Of a DNA stretch of 64,000 nucleotides, positions 11,209-22,682 are shown piece by piece. Within the stretch, counting starts at the first letter, position 1, and every line of letters begins with the position of its first letter. The DNA comes from Pseudeuparius sepicola (lineage: Eukaryota > Arthropoda > Insecta > Coleoptera > Anthribidae). The notes beneath the pieces were generated by a model. The model worked only from the letters and a program-made list of their open reading frames with translations. It was not told where the DNA came from and searched no databases. The stretch is taken from contig OY987301.1 in NCBI GenBank assembly GCA_963920635.1, positions 43,127,820 to 43,191,819 on the forward strand, in the 5' to 3' direction. A program made the position numbers and the translations under genes.

Positions 11209-11477
11209 CACCAAAGGTACCGATAAACAAACCATACCGATCGGAACTACATCGCACATCAAGTCTCGAGTCTTAGCCGAGATTGTAACCTGCGAAAAGG
11301 AGCTTGGAGCGTTGATAGCATGCACTCAGCTTTAAATTCTGGAAGTATTGGCGGTACTCTCTGAATTACAACTGTTCAAATTCATTTCTCAGTGCTTATT
11401 AAGTAACTTCAACAGCTCGCGTGAACTTTTAAATCACAGTGCTCTCGTTATTATACCAAGAACATCCATGTGTTGTA

Positions 11478-12306
11478 TTTTCAGGGGTAATATAACAAGT
11501 GGTCTGCCTATTATCGATAATACCTTTCGTTAATTTTACGAATTATAATCCCAAAGCTGAATCGGGATTATAATGAGTGATAAATTAAGGAAAGGTATTA
11601 TCTATTATTAGGCATATCACGAGTTGTATTTAAAAAGAGAATTTAACAACTGCAATATAGTTAGTTTGACAGATAGCTGTCATTTAGATTGAACTTTCGG
11701 TTCTGAATATGTTTTTTGTGATAATAGATATTTTTCTACTCCTATGCTAGTAACATACCTATTAAGTGACGGTTTATGTTATAAGTAAGTCCATTGTTAC
11801 GAACACTGACACGTAATGACTGACACGTAATAAAAAAATTACGTATCTGTTCTTAATTAGAACGCAATTATCACGGGTGCCTTGTTAGCGCGGCTTCCGC
11901 GTCGCCATAGCAACTAACCAACATACTAATTGTTGCCTGTCAGATCATCAGAAGTAAAGTTTATCTGTTATAATAGTTTTTCTTTCGTCGAAGAAAAATT
12001 ATAATACAAAACTCGGGTTGTAAGCTTATTACATACTCGTGGAATTACAGCACTCGCCGCTGCGCGGCTCGTGCACAACTTTTCCACTCCTACGTAATAA
12101 GCTGTTTACAACTCTCGCTATGTAATATACTATTAAAGATCAATATATTTATACGTATTCTAGTCCTATATTAAATTTGGTAATGTGAAGAAGTTATCGG
12201 GTTATCAGTTTTAGCTGCCACAATATTGGTTTAGCGTAACTAGGACGTCGTAGTAAATTCTTCTATGCTAGGACGTAACTAAGAGAGTAGGATTTCAGCG
12301 ACCTGA
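11478..12306 (-). repeat. Dispersed MITE-like repeat, copy B
   Basis: Inverted relative to copy A at 680-1118. Copy B is interrupted at about 11736-12135 by ~400 bp that copy A lacks. That insert starts TCTACTCCTATGCTAGTAAC and ends CTCTCGCTATGTAATATAC, and it contains a CCGCTGCGCGG hairpin. A second small insert lies near 12243-12275. No coding capacity. Confidence 0.65.
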
Positions 12307-12404
12307 TTGGTTAATATTTCAAAAATCATATCATTTCATTGGTTCATATTGGCAGGCGTTGAATTCTCTTTAAAATCGAACATTTTTTCGCTGAGGTTTT
12401 TTGA

Positions 12405-12885
12405 ACATAATACCTTGGCAACCGAATCTTGCCGTTCATTATATTCCGTTGATGCGAACATTTGATATTCTCCCAATTATCTCTGAATTTTATTACCCAT
12501 GTCTACGTATTTATCGTCCGCATTCTCATGCATCTCCTATAATTAATTTTAGGTAATTACGAATTGGTATAACTTGACCTTGTATGGCTAGTAGGAAGCT
12601 TTTTGAACATTCATTCATTCCGAGGACAGCTAATAGTTCGATGCTTACTTGTCGACATGTTCTTGGATTGTGATCTTATTCGGATACCTATCTCTGCAAC
12701 AGCTTTTTCAACCAAGTCTGCAATTTTTTATTATCGGCTCGGTGGTGGTCTTGATGCTTAAATGATTCCCTCAGAACAGTGTTGCGACGTCTTCTCCGCA
12801 TATAGTTCGATGTAATATGGAACTGTTGGCCTGTCTGTGGAAATAATTTCGAAGATTTAATATTCGCTAGTTGACATGGCAAATT
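12405..12885 (-). mobile_element. Old Dong/R4-like element, 5' (truncated) part
   Basis: Continues the copy at 9179-9735 on the minus strand. The 64-codon minus frame at 12688-12882 contains NHHR-like HHRADNKKLQTWLKK and matches the young copies (HHRTDNDKLQRWLGK). The nucleotide match extends through GCAACCGAATC, TATATTCCGTTGATGCG, TTGGTATAAC and TTGTCGACATGTTC. It ends at about 12885, so the copy was 5' truncated in the post-RT region. Ancient and dead. Confidence 0.8.
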
Positions 12886-13213
12886 GTTCTTTCTGCTGTG
12901 CTTCGAGTTCGAGCATTAGGTATGTTTATGAGCTCTTGTTAACAAGCGCCTACCGGCCCTGCCGGACCATAGGCCTTGTTTTGGCCCCCGCTCCTGTATA
13001 GTAATACGTGTACCTATGCTCTCGTCTACAGGACGCAGTTTTCGATATTTCGAGCCCAAATTTGGCGTACGGCCGTTCGAGCTCAAGGGCAACAACCCTA
13101 TTGAAGGGCGTCCGGATCAGGAGAGTCGTTCGGCCCCCGGATTTTTTCCCCGTTTTTTTCGGGAAAAATCCCATCGACACGGTTAACTAACTACTATCGA
13201 ACATTTCTCAAGC
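12886..13213. other. GC-rich noncoding block
   Basis: About 12950-13190 is noticeably GC-richer than its surroundings and open on both strands for 60-76 codons, with proline- and arginine-rich translations and no family resemblance. Probably repeat-derived. It lies immediately 5' of a tRNA-like sequence. Confidence 0.35.
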
Positions 13214-13285
13214 AGCGAAGTAGCGCAGTGGAAGCGTGCTGGGCTCATAACCCAAAGGTCCCGCGTTCTAAACCACGCTCTGGGG
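13214..13285 (+). pseudogene. tRNA-Met-like sequence (SINE head or tRNA pseudogene)
   Basis: The D-arm (TAGCGCAGTGGAAGCGTG) and anticodon arm (CTGGGCTCATAACCCA, anticodon CAT at 13246-13248) look like insect tRNA-Met. The acceptor stem has several mismatches and the T-stem (CCGCG/CCACG) does not pair. The B box reads GTTCTAAACC, close to consensus. A functional tRNA is therefore unlikely. With the hairpin tail at 13360-13407 it may form a tRNA-derived SINE. Confidence 0.6.
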
Positions 13286-13359
13286 CAAACTTTTTTTATT
13301 TCTTTTTTTATTTTTTAAGTATTTTTTTTTAAATATGTAGTGTTAAATATTGTATGGTG

Positions 13360-13407
13360 GTACGGAACCCTTCGTGTGCGAGTTCGACTCGCACTTGGCC
13401 GAGTTTT
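13360..13407 (+). repeat. Lepidoptera-like hairpin tail repeat
   Basis: TACGGAACCCTTCG followed by a hairpin (GTGCGAGT, loop TCG, ACTCGCAC at 13376-13394) and TTGGCCGAGTTTT. From memory, a very similar GAACCC...CGAGT...ACTCGCACTTGGCCG string is abundant in moth and butterfly genomes. That recollection is not verified here. It may be the 3' tail of the SINE-like unit starting at 13214. Confidence 0.55.
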
Positions 13408-13441
13408 AACTTTATATATCTACTTACTTGTGTATTTTTAT

Positions 13442-13846
13442 AGATTATTTGGCATTGCAGGAGCATGCCGCAGAGACGAGTTACAGAAATTACCATTAAA
13501 TGATATTAACGACATGGATTCTATCAATACTGTGAAAATTCCCGATAGCAAGACAAACAAACCTCGATCATTATTTTTTGAAATAAGCGGTAAAATTAGA
13601 AGTTTTAATTTTGTTGAAATGTATCGCAAAAATGCATCCCTTCGTCCCCAGTCTGCCAGTCACACTAGATTCTTTATAATATATTATAACGGAAAATGCT
13701 CCGTTCAACCTGTTGGTATGAACACTTTTAGTAAAATTTCAATTTCTAAAAAAAAAACTGAAATAGCTGCACCAATTCTGAAAGGTGAACCAAGTAGGTA
13801 CCAATACCGGAAACTTCACAACAATTCTAAAAAGAGTTTTATGTGA
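13442..13846 (+). pseudogene. Tyrosine recombinase (Crypton-like) fragment
   Basis: From 13442 the frame reads RLFGIAGACRRDELQKL, then TVKIPDSKTNKPRSLFFEI, then YRKNASLRPQ and RFFIIYYNGKCSVQPVG. This resembles the start of the catalytic domain of Crypton-type or domesticated tyrosine recombinases of insects. The first Arg of the R-H-R-Y set would be in ACRRDEL. A TTTTTATAG just upstream could be a splice acceptor. The H-R-Y part (a GHCFRR-like box and the final Tyr) is not seen in frame, and the reading becomes aberrant after ~13740. An exon of a larger gene is possible, but decay looks more likely. Confidence 0.55.
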
Positions 13847-13849
13847 AGA

Positions 13850-14612
13850 ACCTGAAACCTTCACAGGCAATGAAGAAAACAAAATTTTAAAAAAAATACT
13901 GGAAATTAAGTTTGTCCATCAGTTACCTGGACTGCGTCACGAGATGAAAACTTCATGTCTCGTGCAACAAATATGCACTTTCTGCACTAGTTACACAAAT
14001 GACTATTTTTCTAAGTATAATAGAATTGTGTTTTTCGCATAGCAAAAAGAGAAACTTTCAGGGTATATTATAGGTGTCTCAAATAAAGTCCGATTATATT
14101 CTTAGTTTTTTAAATGAAAAGACCAGCTTAAAACCAGGATGATGCAGTTTTCTCTGGAGAATCCAAATCTAGCTTCAGAATTTATATACAGGGTGTTCTC
14201 GAAAGTTAATAATAATAGAAATAATAAATGGACTTTTATTAACCAAATAGATCATATTTTTACATACATTTAACCAATTTATAGAAAAAAAAAACAAAAA
14301 ATGCACTATCTGGTGGAGGCGAGGTTCAGTTCAAAAAACTGTTCTTAAAAAATTTTTACTTATCCTAAGCATTATAATAATAGATAATGTACTATAAGTT
14401 ACATACAAATCACAAGATATACAAAAGAGTTCTAAATTCAAAAGATGATTCAAATATATCAGTTTATATACAATAAGGCATCACTGGAGCTCAAACAGCC
14501 GCCCACGGATACGCATCCTGAATGTGTTAACTCCAAACATTTTCGTTATTGAGGAATAGTATTGTAAATTTTAGCTATGTTATATAGAAAAGAAGAAAGT
14601 TAAGGACAAAAA
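13850..14612. other. Noncoding stretch with a MITE-like terminus
   Basis: An 85-codon frame (13785-14042) has no recognisable features. TACAGGGTGT at 14187 is a mariner-type MITE end whose partner was not found. Otherwise AT-rich. Confidence 0.4.
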
Positions 14613-15300
14613 TACAGGGTGTCTATTTAAGAAGGGCCACTCTGGAAAATCTTGACAAATATGCATTTTTTTGAGAACTTTATTTAAAAAAAAGGCTTTT
14701 TTGATGAGCTAACTTTGCGTAAAAACACACTTGAAATCCATGGCCTACTTTCCGAGATATTTTTCAAAATCCCGAAAATCGCCGAAATTTCTTCGGCATG
14801 TAACTTTTTTGTTTCAAGAGTTACCGAAAAAAATTCTTAATGAAATTTGTGGGCAAAACTGATTGCTTTAAACCTAGTTTATCAGAATTTGAAAAAAAAA
14901 CATGGTCTGTTGTGTGCTCCCTTAACACTTAATTTTTTTATTTATAGCTGTCCTGCATACTAGAAAATTTTAAAAATGTGCAAGATACCGATACCTCGCA
15001 AGAAATTTCAAAGATTTCCAATGTAGTATGTTGGGAAAGAAGTACCTAAAACATGAAGGTACAGGATTCGAGGCCACGGCTCGCTACAATAAAACGGGCA
15101 CATTTTTCGGTGGGTACTAAGGGAGCACCCATTAAACCGTGGCATTGTTTTAAATTCTGATAAAGTAGCAATTAGTTTTGCCCACAAATGACATTGGGGA
15201 AAATTTTTCGGTAACTCTTGAAACAAAAAAGTTACAAACCGAAGAAATTTCGGCAGTTTTCGGGTTTTTCAAAAATATCTCTAAATAAAGTTCTCAGAAA
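14613..15300. repeat. Inverted-repeat MITE, right terminus unclear
   Basis: Starts at TACAGGGTGTCTATTTAAG. Arms at about 14670-14893 and 15146-15300 are reverse complements, sharing TGAGAACTTTATTTA, CGAAATTTCTTCGG, TTTTTTGTTTCAAGAGTTAC and TTTGTGGGCAAAACT. The left arm has ~65 extra bases after the first segment. No ORF. Confidence 0.65.
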
Positions 15301-18300
15301 AATAAATGGTAAGATTTATTCGGGGATTTGTTGGACGAAAATTGTTATTTGTAAAACAGGCTTTAATAAATGGAGTATTGTGTATAGGTGCTTGTAAGCC
15401 TGCCGTAGTTTCAGCACGGCCACAACTGGGCACTCCTTAAGTTGGTGGCGCTCCGAGGTCTGTACTTGTTAGTAGCTGAGTTCTGATATCGATTGCTGAC
15501 TGCATTACCTCTCCCATAGTTTTCGCCATTGACATAATAAGCATGGTATTTTAATTTTAAAAATATAAGTAAGTAAAATAATAAACTACTTATAGCCACC
15601 ATTTTGTTGGCACGCTTTGTATCTAGGAAGCGAAGACAGATAATTAATGATTGTAATGATGCAATCATGCAATGACAGACCCTGCAATGCTAATGCCAAG
15701 GACGGCTTCTGTAAACTATGCAGTCTTTTATATTCTCCTAGATTTATTAAAAAATCTGCTAGAAGTCAAGCTATATCATATATATACTTTACGAATATAA
15801 AAGCATTAATTCATTGAAAACTGCCAGCACGAAAATTACAAACTACAAAATATAATAAAATATATAATAATATAAAAAATATAATAAAGAAGAAATCAGT
15901 ATTGCTACTTTCAATCAAGAAAGTAATCCCACAAAATAATTACGAACATACACAAATACACACCCTTCCGACCAATACCTAATATCAAAAATGCTGCTAA
16001 CGCTTAGGTATGTATTAATTTCGACCGCTAAAACGATCGTATTGCCATTGAGTAAAATATTATACCGAAAGTAGCTGAGGGTAATAAGGCGGTAAGAAAT
16101 AAAGTTGTTAATACTAACGGCAACTCAAAATTTAGATAATCTACGAATATATTTGCCGTTGGAATTTATTACTTTTGCTGTTGTTGTTAGTTAATTTTTG
16201 TCGGTTTCAGGGGAATTGTTGTAGTTTTGTTTGTGTATTTTGAAAAGTTTATTTTTGCCATCTTGGCGAAAATTAGTTTACTATTGACCTTATTTCAAAA
16301 TTTGCAATTTTTGAACACCCCGTATGACAAATTAATTTTCCTCAATGCGAATCTTCATTTCGAAGAAACCAAAAACTTTATAAGTGACTTTTTGCGAACA
16401 GTTAAACATTTCATTTCATCTGGGGATATACTGTATAGTTTCGGAATGGAATATTCGCAAAATGATAAAAAAATTCAGCTGATGAGTGTATTTCCTAAAT
16501 TTGTTCTACGTTCTAAGGAATAATTCTATTTTCCTCGTTCCTGGAATCCTCCACACCTGCTGTATCGAATTTCGCTATGTCGGTTCGACCTTGCCTTTTA
16601 TCCGGCTTATCAGCGGCATATTTTTCTATATTTATTTCTATCGTACAAAGCAGTCAAGGTTAAAGAACTGGCCTGACACGGGCAAGGTCGGCGGTAATCT
16701 GTTTTATTAAAACTGTTGCTACCAGTGGCGTATCCAGGGGCCCAGGAGCGTTCCTGGGACACTTTTTAGGTTTCTATATTGCTGGAGAAAGGATTTTTTT
16801 TAAATTTGTACTCAATTATTGGATTAGGGTTGGGTGCCTTATCCGTGGTACCTATATTATTTTGTTAGAATTTCAGTAGTTAACAAAGCTAGCTAGTCGG
16901 TCATTTAGAAACTGCTAAATTGAACTAGGAGGCGCTTCTAGGATTCTGCGTCGAGTTACGTTTAAGGGGGGGGGGGGCTCGCCATTGTATGTTTGGTTGC
17001 CTGTATCAATGTATTTTTATTTCCAACTAGCTGGAAAAAGTAGCGAATTTCAAAGGATTACAAAAAATACGGGTATTTTTAAAATATCCATAGATACTAA
17101 TGACACTAGTTTAAAAGTTATGGGCGAGATTTTTTTTGAATTTCAAACTTTATGCCGGCATAAATTCGTCTATTTTGTCTCTTGAGCCGGAATTTTACCT
17201 TCGTTAAGATTGGCATAGGTTTCGGAATATGCTCGGAACGAAAACACGGTAATAAACATTGTAATTATCCAGTCTTGTTGTAAATAAAAAACATAGGCAA
17301 AATACCCCTTAAATTATGCAGCGGGAATGCAAAAGTGTGGCTATTATTTATCAGATGGCGCGAAAAACAGACGATCGATGAACGGTTGAAGAGGTTGTTA
17401 CAGGTCCAGTTTAGTAATTACATATATTATGTTCATATGATCAATTTTACGTTTTGGCGATATATTTAATCAACTAAGCTGTCTGATTACTTTTTTATGT
17501 TTTTGTATTACTTCCATATTATTATATACTATGAATTGCGAATTTTTAATATTAAAAAAATATAAAACTTTAAAAGGTATATTCGGAAGACCCTCGTAGC
17601 TCAAAGACTCCGATCTGTGATTTTAACCCCTCTCTTTTTAGCAATGGTTCATTGATTTTTAGCTTGAAAGGTACACGGCGGCACTAAAAACTGCTTTAGT
17701 TGACTTTGCATTATTTATACGTGTGGGTTGGGTACTGTTATGTTCTTATAGTTATGTCGCCGTATTTTTCGTGAGGAAAACACAATCGTTAGCATATAAA
17801 CTGACATTAGGGGAGGATTCATGTCTATTATGTCTCTATATGTATAGGTATGTCGAAAATGATCTATACCGGGTGTTCCATTTTAATAAATATGCAGCTA
17901 TTATAAATATCTCAAAAACGAAAATCACAAAAATCACATAAAAGTTGAAGCATATTATGAGGTGCAATGTAAGACGCACGTTTTCACTTGTAGGCAGACG
18001 ACGTTTTCAAGGTCACTTGAATGTCTACTGTGTTTTTTACTGTTAAAGGCATATCTTTAGTTAAAGAATGTGATTCGGCACGTTTTCTGTAGGTATAGTA
18101 TTGCTGGCTTAAAAGTTCTACAAAATTATGTTTAGTTTTTTCAATGAAATGAAATATGGTCTTTTATGTGTACATAAGGTGTTTCTTCGTTTGCAATTAA
18201 GATAAATACATATCTCGAAAATAAAAAATGAAAAAGAAAACGATATATTGATGCGAAAGAACATGTTCTGTACCTATATGTTAAACATATACAGTGTGAC

Positions 18301-20049
18301 CTCCGTTAAGGAGTTACCACCCTGGTAAAATATCTTTATTTGTTTACCGATTTTGATAAACTTTGTTTTGTTAGGTTCAAAAAGCACATTAAACAATGTG
18401 TGTAACTTTACTTTTGGGCTGTAATCATGGCCACCTGTCAACACATGGGCTCAATTTCAAAAAGTACTATTATTTTTTTAATAATATTTTTATTAGGTAC
18501 AGGGTGTCCGCCTGAAGGTGATAGGAACATTCAATTTAACCATTCCGTATTTTTTGAGACAAATTAATGATTTAAAAACCAGTTTGTTGCAGTTTTTTCC
18601 AAACAATGTAATGTCGTTTGGAAAAAAACAATCGAACGTCAAACAAAAGTTATAACCAAAAAACCTTTTTGTAAAAAATGAAGATGGTGCAAAATGTAAC
18701 TTTTTATTAATTTAAACATTTTTTTATTAACGGATAATAATAGAACACATATTCAGTTAACTTTGGGGTTACCTTTCGATTAAAAACGAGGAAAAATATC
18801 CGACTCAAACGTGGTCACGTGACTTTCGCTATCTGTCAAAAATTATATTTAAAAAATAAAATCCCTAAAAATTGGCTTATTTGTTACAATTTCAAAACGT
18901 TTAACTTGAAAAAGTCGTTCCTATTTTAATGTTACATAAGCGCCTATTTCCTATTTATAAAATGTCTTAAAATTTTAAAAAGTCATTACTTCGTAAAAAC
19001 TATTTTATATCACTAGCTATACAACATAATATACGAGTATCTTATTAACTTTTTATTATTACTAAAAAATATCGATAAGAATAATGTCTTTTTCAAAAGA
19101 AAATTATATTAACGCTTTAAAATTCTATTATGTTTGACACAAAGTTGATGTACCGGCAAGCATTTAGGTAGTACCATAGAAGAATCTACTACGTAAATTC
19201 TTCGATGGTAGTACCTATAAATTTATTTACATTACATTTTCCATTACTCTAAATGTATGCCAAAATAATACATATATTAAGATATCAGCAAATAGTAGGT
19301 ATTTCACGTATCTAACAAAATTCACAACTTTACGTCAAGTTTGGATCAAATACAACAGAATTTTAATTTCTTTCGGTTTATCAATATTAAGTACTTAATG
19401 AAAAGTTAATAGAACGATAAAAGATAAAACTATAGTGACATAAATTCTAAATGTCAGTTAGGGTAAGTATTGTGATCATTCATGCGGTTTTGAGGGAGAA
19501 TTATTATGTCATGACAGTAGATTTGACAGCCGGTAGGTAGTCCTCTTACTTAATATTTTACTCAACAATATTCTTAATAACTATGAAAAAATATATAAAA
19601 ATAAAGGAGCGTAAATATTCATATTATTATTTTGTGTTTAACAATTCAGTTTCAATCCCAAAATACGCCAGGATGGGAGCGATGTGCTGTTATTTGTATA
19701 AAAAAGGGGGTCGGTCCGCCTGCCTCCCCCTAGACCCCTGGTTCCGACCAACGACCTTGCCGGGCAACAAAACAACTTATAAGGAGCGGAAATTTATTTT
19801 AGCAAGGCGAAACATTACTTTTTATTCTCGCTCTGTACCAATGGCCACTCTCCAACTCCAGCGCCATCTTACAGACACTTGCGCAATTTTTGCACTCCAG
19901 TACCCAATTTCTGTTTTAGCAACATTTATCCTAGTTAGGAACACGGTCAAATGAAGGTCGTCGCGAGGTGATGACGTTTTATTTCCGTCCTTAAGATAAG
20001 TTCGGATTATTCGGAAAATGCTCTTAGGGATTTTTTTTTGGATTTATCG

Positions 20050-20051
<2 letters not shown>
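15301..20051. other. 4.7 kb of noncoding repeat debris
   Basis: No protein-coding region recognised; frames here are short and AT-driven. Visible landmarks are an orphan hAT-like end CAGTGGCGTATCCAGGGG at about 16725, an 11-G run near 16967, mariner-type ends at about 17869 (GGGTGTTCC) and 18501 (ACAGGGTGTCC), and a hairpin at 19166-19217. Nothing suggests a host gene. Confidence 0.5.
19166..19217. repeat. Imperfect hairpin
   Basis: GGTAGTACCATAGAAGAAT and its near reverse complement ATTCTTCGATGGTAGTACC flank CTACTACGTAA. Similar GAAGAATTTACTACG words occur near 12260 and 63580, so this is a dispersed small palindrome. Confidence 0.6.
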
Positions 20052-20101
<50 letters not shown>

Positions 20102-22524
20102 CGAGTTACCCTAGCAGAGAACAGGTCGACGGTTTCTGGAGAAATCAACTTGCCACACCAGGTCCATACAATGTCAGTGCAAGCTGGATCAGCGAAGAAC
20201 GCGAGATGGGCCGGAACTATAGCCAGATGCAACACGAGCAATTCACAACCGCTGAAGTCTCCGATGTCATCAAGAATTCCCACAACTGGAAGGCACCAGG
20301 TCCAGATCATCTCCAAAATTATTGGATTAAGAAGTTGTGGTGCACGCATGAACAGATAACTACCTTAATTAATGAAGTCTTGCTCGATCCTCTGAAAATG
20401 CCACTGTTTCTTACACAGGGTGCAACCTACCTGTTACCAAAAGACCAGCGGAATACGGATAACCCTGCCAAGTACCGCCCAATAACCTGCTTGCCTACGC
20501 TGTACAAGATAATCACATCTTGCCTTACGCAGCGAATATATGCTCACTGCGAGCGGAACAACATCATTGCAATGCAGCAGAAGGGCTGCTCGAAGGGCGC
20601 AATGGGATGCAAAGAGCAACTCATCATAGACTCTGTCATCTGCAACCAGGCTCATTCCAAGCAACGAAACCTCCACATGGCTTATGTGGACTACAAAAAA
20701 GCATTTGATTCCGTACCTCACGACTGGCTCACAGGTATCTTAAAGCTGTATAAAATAGATCATCATACAGTTTTCTTTTTAGAACACGTTATGACAACCT
20801 GGCGCACTAAGATACAACTCAGAACCGCAGACAGTAACATCGAGACCGACACAATCAACATCCGAAGAGGGATTTTCCAAGGAGATGCACTCAGTCCACT
20901 GTGGTTCTGCATGGCGATGAACCCTCTATCACATCGGTTGAACTCTACAAAATATGGCTTCGCTATCAAAAGCAACAACGCAGAAGCGATCAAGTTGAAT
21001 CACCTATTATATATGGATGATTTAAAACTGATCGCAGCAACCAAAAACCAACTAACGCAAATGCTTAAAATTGTAGAGGAGTTCTCCAGGGACATCGGAA
21101 TGCTGTTTGGACTGGACAAGTGCCGCACCCTTAATATCATCCGGGGAAAGCTCGAACAAAGCGCACACGAGATGCAGGACGGCCAGGAGATCGAAGCAAT
21201 GAGCAAGGGAGATACATACAAGTATCTCGGGATGAAACAAGCTCAAAGGATAGACCATCGAACAATGAAGACTGATTTAACGAATGAATTCATCAAGAGA
21301 GTAAGACAAGTAGTGCGAACTGATCTTAACAGCAGGAACTTGTTTAAGGCCCTGAACACGTATGCGTGCTCTGTACTCAGCTATTCGTTCGGAATAGTGA
21401 ATTGGACCAACACGGACATCAACAACCTGCAACGAAAAGTTAGGACACTACTGACAAAAGCTCATAAACATCATCCCCGTAGCGCCGTAGAAAGAACAAC
21501 TCTGCCACGTCAACTAGGAGGAAGAGGATTGGCAGATCTCAGCAAGCAATTGGACCAACAAATATTAAATCTGCGTAATTATTTCTACAGGCTGGCCAAC
21601 AGCTCCACACTACATAGGGCTATATGCGGAGCAGACGTCTCAACACCGCTACGTCTGACGGAACACGAGCGTCAAAATCACCACCGAACCGACAACGATA
21701 AACTACAGAGGTGGTTGGGGAAGCCGCTGCACGGGAGGCATCCTAATGAGGTTAACCAGGAACATGTCGACAAGTTAGCGTCGAACTATTGGCTGACCTC
21801 GGGACGAATGTTCCCCGAGACGGAAGGCTTCCTACTGGCCATACAAGATCAGGTTATACCAACTCGCAACTACCTAAAATTCATTGTAGGAGATGCATCG
21901 GTAGTGGATGACAGATGCAGATACGGGTGCCCAACTTCAGAAACAATCCAGCACATAACAGGAGGATGTCAGATGTTCGCATCAACGGAATATAAGGAAC
22001 GACACGATTCGGTTGCCAAAATCTTGCACCAGGAACTGGCGGAAAGGCGGCTGCTTGTGCAGGCAGAGAGGGTCCCATATTACAACTACACACCTGAGCC
22101 TGTTCTTGAGAACAGCAACTACAAGATGTACTGGGATCGTACAGTTCTGACAGATCAACGAGTTGCCCATAACAGACCGGACCTTATAATAGTTGATAAA
22201 ATTTCTAGGCAGACAACTCTGATTGATGTGGCCATCCCGAACAACAACAACCTGCGTGTGAAGCAAGTCGAGAAGATCGCGAAGTACAGAGATTTAGAAG
22301 AACGAATTAGAAGGCAATGGGAAATGGAGAACGTCCAGACGATTCCAATCATCATGTCAACAACTGGTGTTATACCAAAAAGTTTGCTGAGAAACATCAA
22401 GGAGCTGGGTCTAACTGATAGTCTTTACAGGTCCATGCAGAAAGCGGTACTACTTGCGACAGCCCGAACCGTCAGGAAATTCATGGGGAATGCAGGATCA
22501 TCCAACAACATCAATGTCACCTAA
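20038..22524 (+). CDS. Dong-type RT/endonuclease ORF fused to polyasparagine
   Basis: An 828-codon open frame. Residues 1-5 come from flanking DNA and about 16 Asn codons from the (AAT)n tract; element sequence begins at ASYPSREQ. RT motifs follow: KAPGPDHLQNYW, RPITCLPTLYK, AYVDYKKAFDSVPH, RRGIFQGDALSPL, and the catalytic YMDD at 21010-21021. The C-terminus has a CCHC knuckle (C-x3-C-x7-H-x4-C, about 21915-21969) and a restriction-like endonuclease RPD-x14-D motif (RPDLIIVDK, then LIDVAIP). These make it an R4/Dong-clade enzyme rather than an APE-type LINE. The start codon is accidental, so a functional product is doubtful without the N-terminal DNA-binding domain, although no stop interrupts it. 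Confidence 0.85.
20052..20100 (+). repeat. (TAA)n microsatellite, left edge of Dong array 1
   Basis: About 16 uninterrupted triplets. It is the target-type sequence at the 5' junction of Dong copy 1. Confidence 0.95.
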
Positions 22525-22642
22525 GGCCCGATAACATGGCAAGGGTCTCGTCCGAGCCAGATCCTTTTGGTATCCGGGATACCCGGGATCTGAGTGAATG
22601 TTCCCCGTAGAGGGAGTGCGAATGCCTTTTGGCTAAGTCGAG
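20101..22642 (+). mobile_element. Dong-type non-LTR element, copy 1 (5' truncated)
   Basis: Starts inside the coding region at the position equivalent to 26196 of the long copy and runs to the common 3' end GGCTAAGTCGAG, followed by (TAA)n. The Myb region and 5' UTR are missing. It belongs to the subfamily with GGGATACCCGGG in the 3' UTR. In other copies of this clade (R4/Dong), the encoded endonuclease nicks the target and RT primes from it; here the target is a TAA microsatellite. Confidence 0.92.

Positions 22643-22680
<38 letters not shown>
22643..22680 (+). repeat. (TAA)n between Dong copies 1 and 2
   Basis: About 12 triplets between the GTCGAG end of copy 1 and the truncated start of copy 2. 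Confidence 0.95.

Positions 22681-22682
<2 letters not shown>

Larger units (their letters stand above)
9736..11477. other. Later insertion(s) inside the old Dong copy
   Basis: This stretch, with the repeat that follows, separates the two halves of the old minus-strand Dong-like copy. Only ~75 bp of the element is missing across the junction, so most of it was inserted later. It holds an imperfect tandem pair (10397-10563) and a near-perfect hairpin (11171-11208). No coding region and no clear element termini were found. Confidence 0.5.

Noticed and set aside
13214..13285. Functional tRNA-Met gene
   Set aside because: Acceptor and T stems have too many mismatches, and position 27-43 does not pair.
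16725..17000. A complete hAT element starting at CAGTGGCGTATCCAGGGG
   Set aside because: No matching right end or 8-bp duplication was found downstream, so only an orphan end is noted.
20038..20100. ATG at 20038 as a genuine gene start with a polyasparagine domain
   Set aside because: The Asn run is just the AAT microsatellite and the leader is host flank. The fusion is explained by truncated insertion.
21881..22400. Minus-strand 70-94 codon frames that recur in every Dong copy
   Set aside because: They are shadows of the plus-strand coding region and repeat only because the element repeats.
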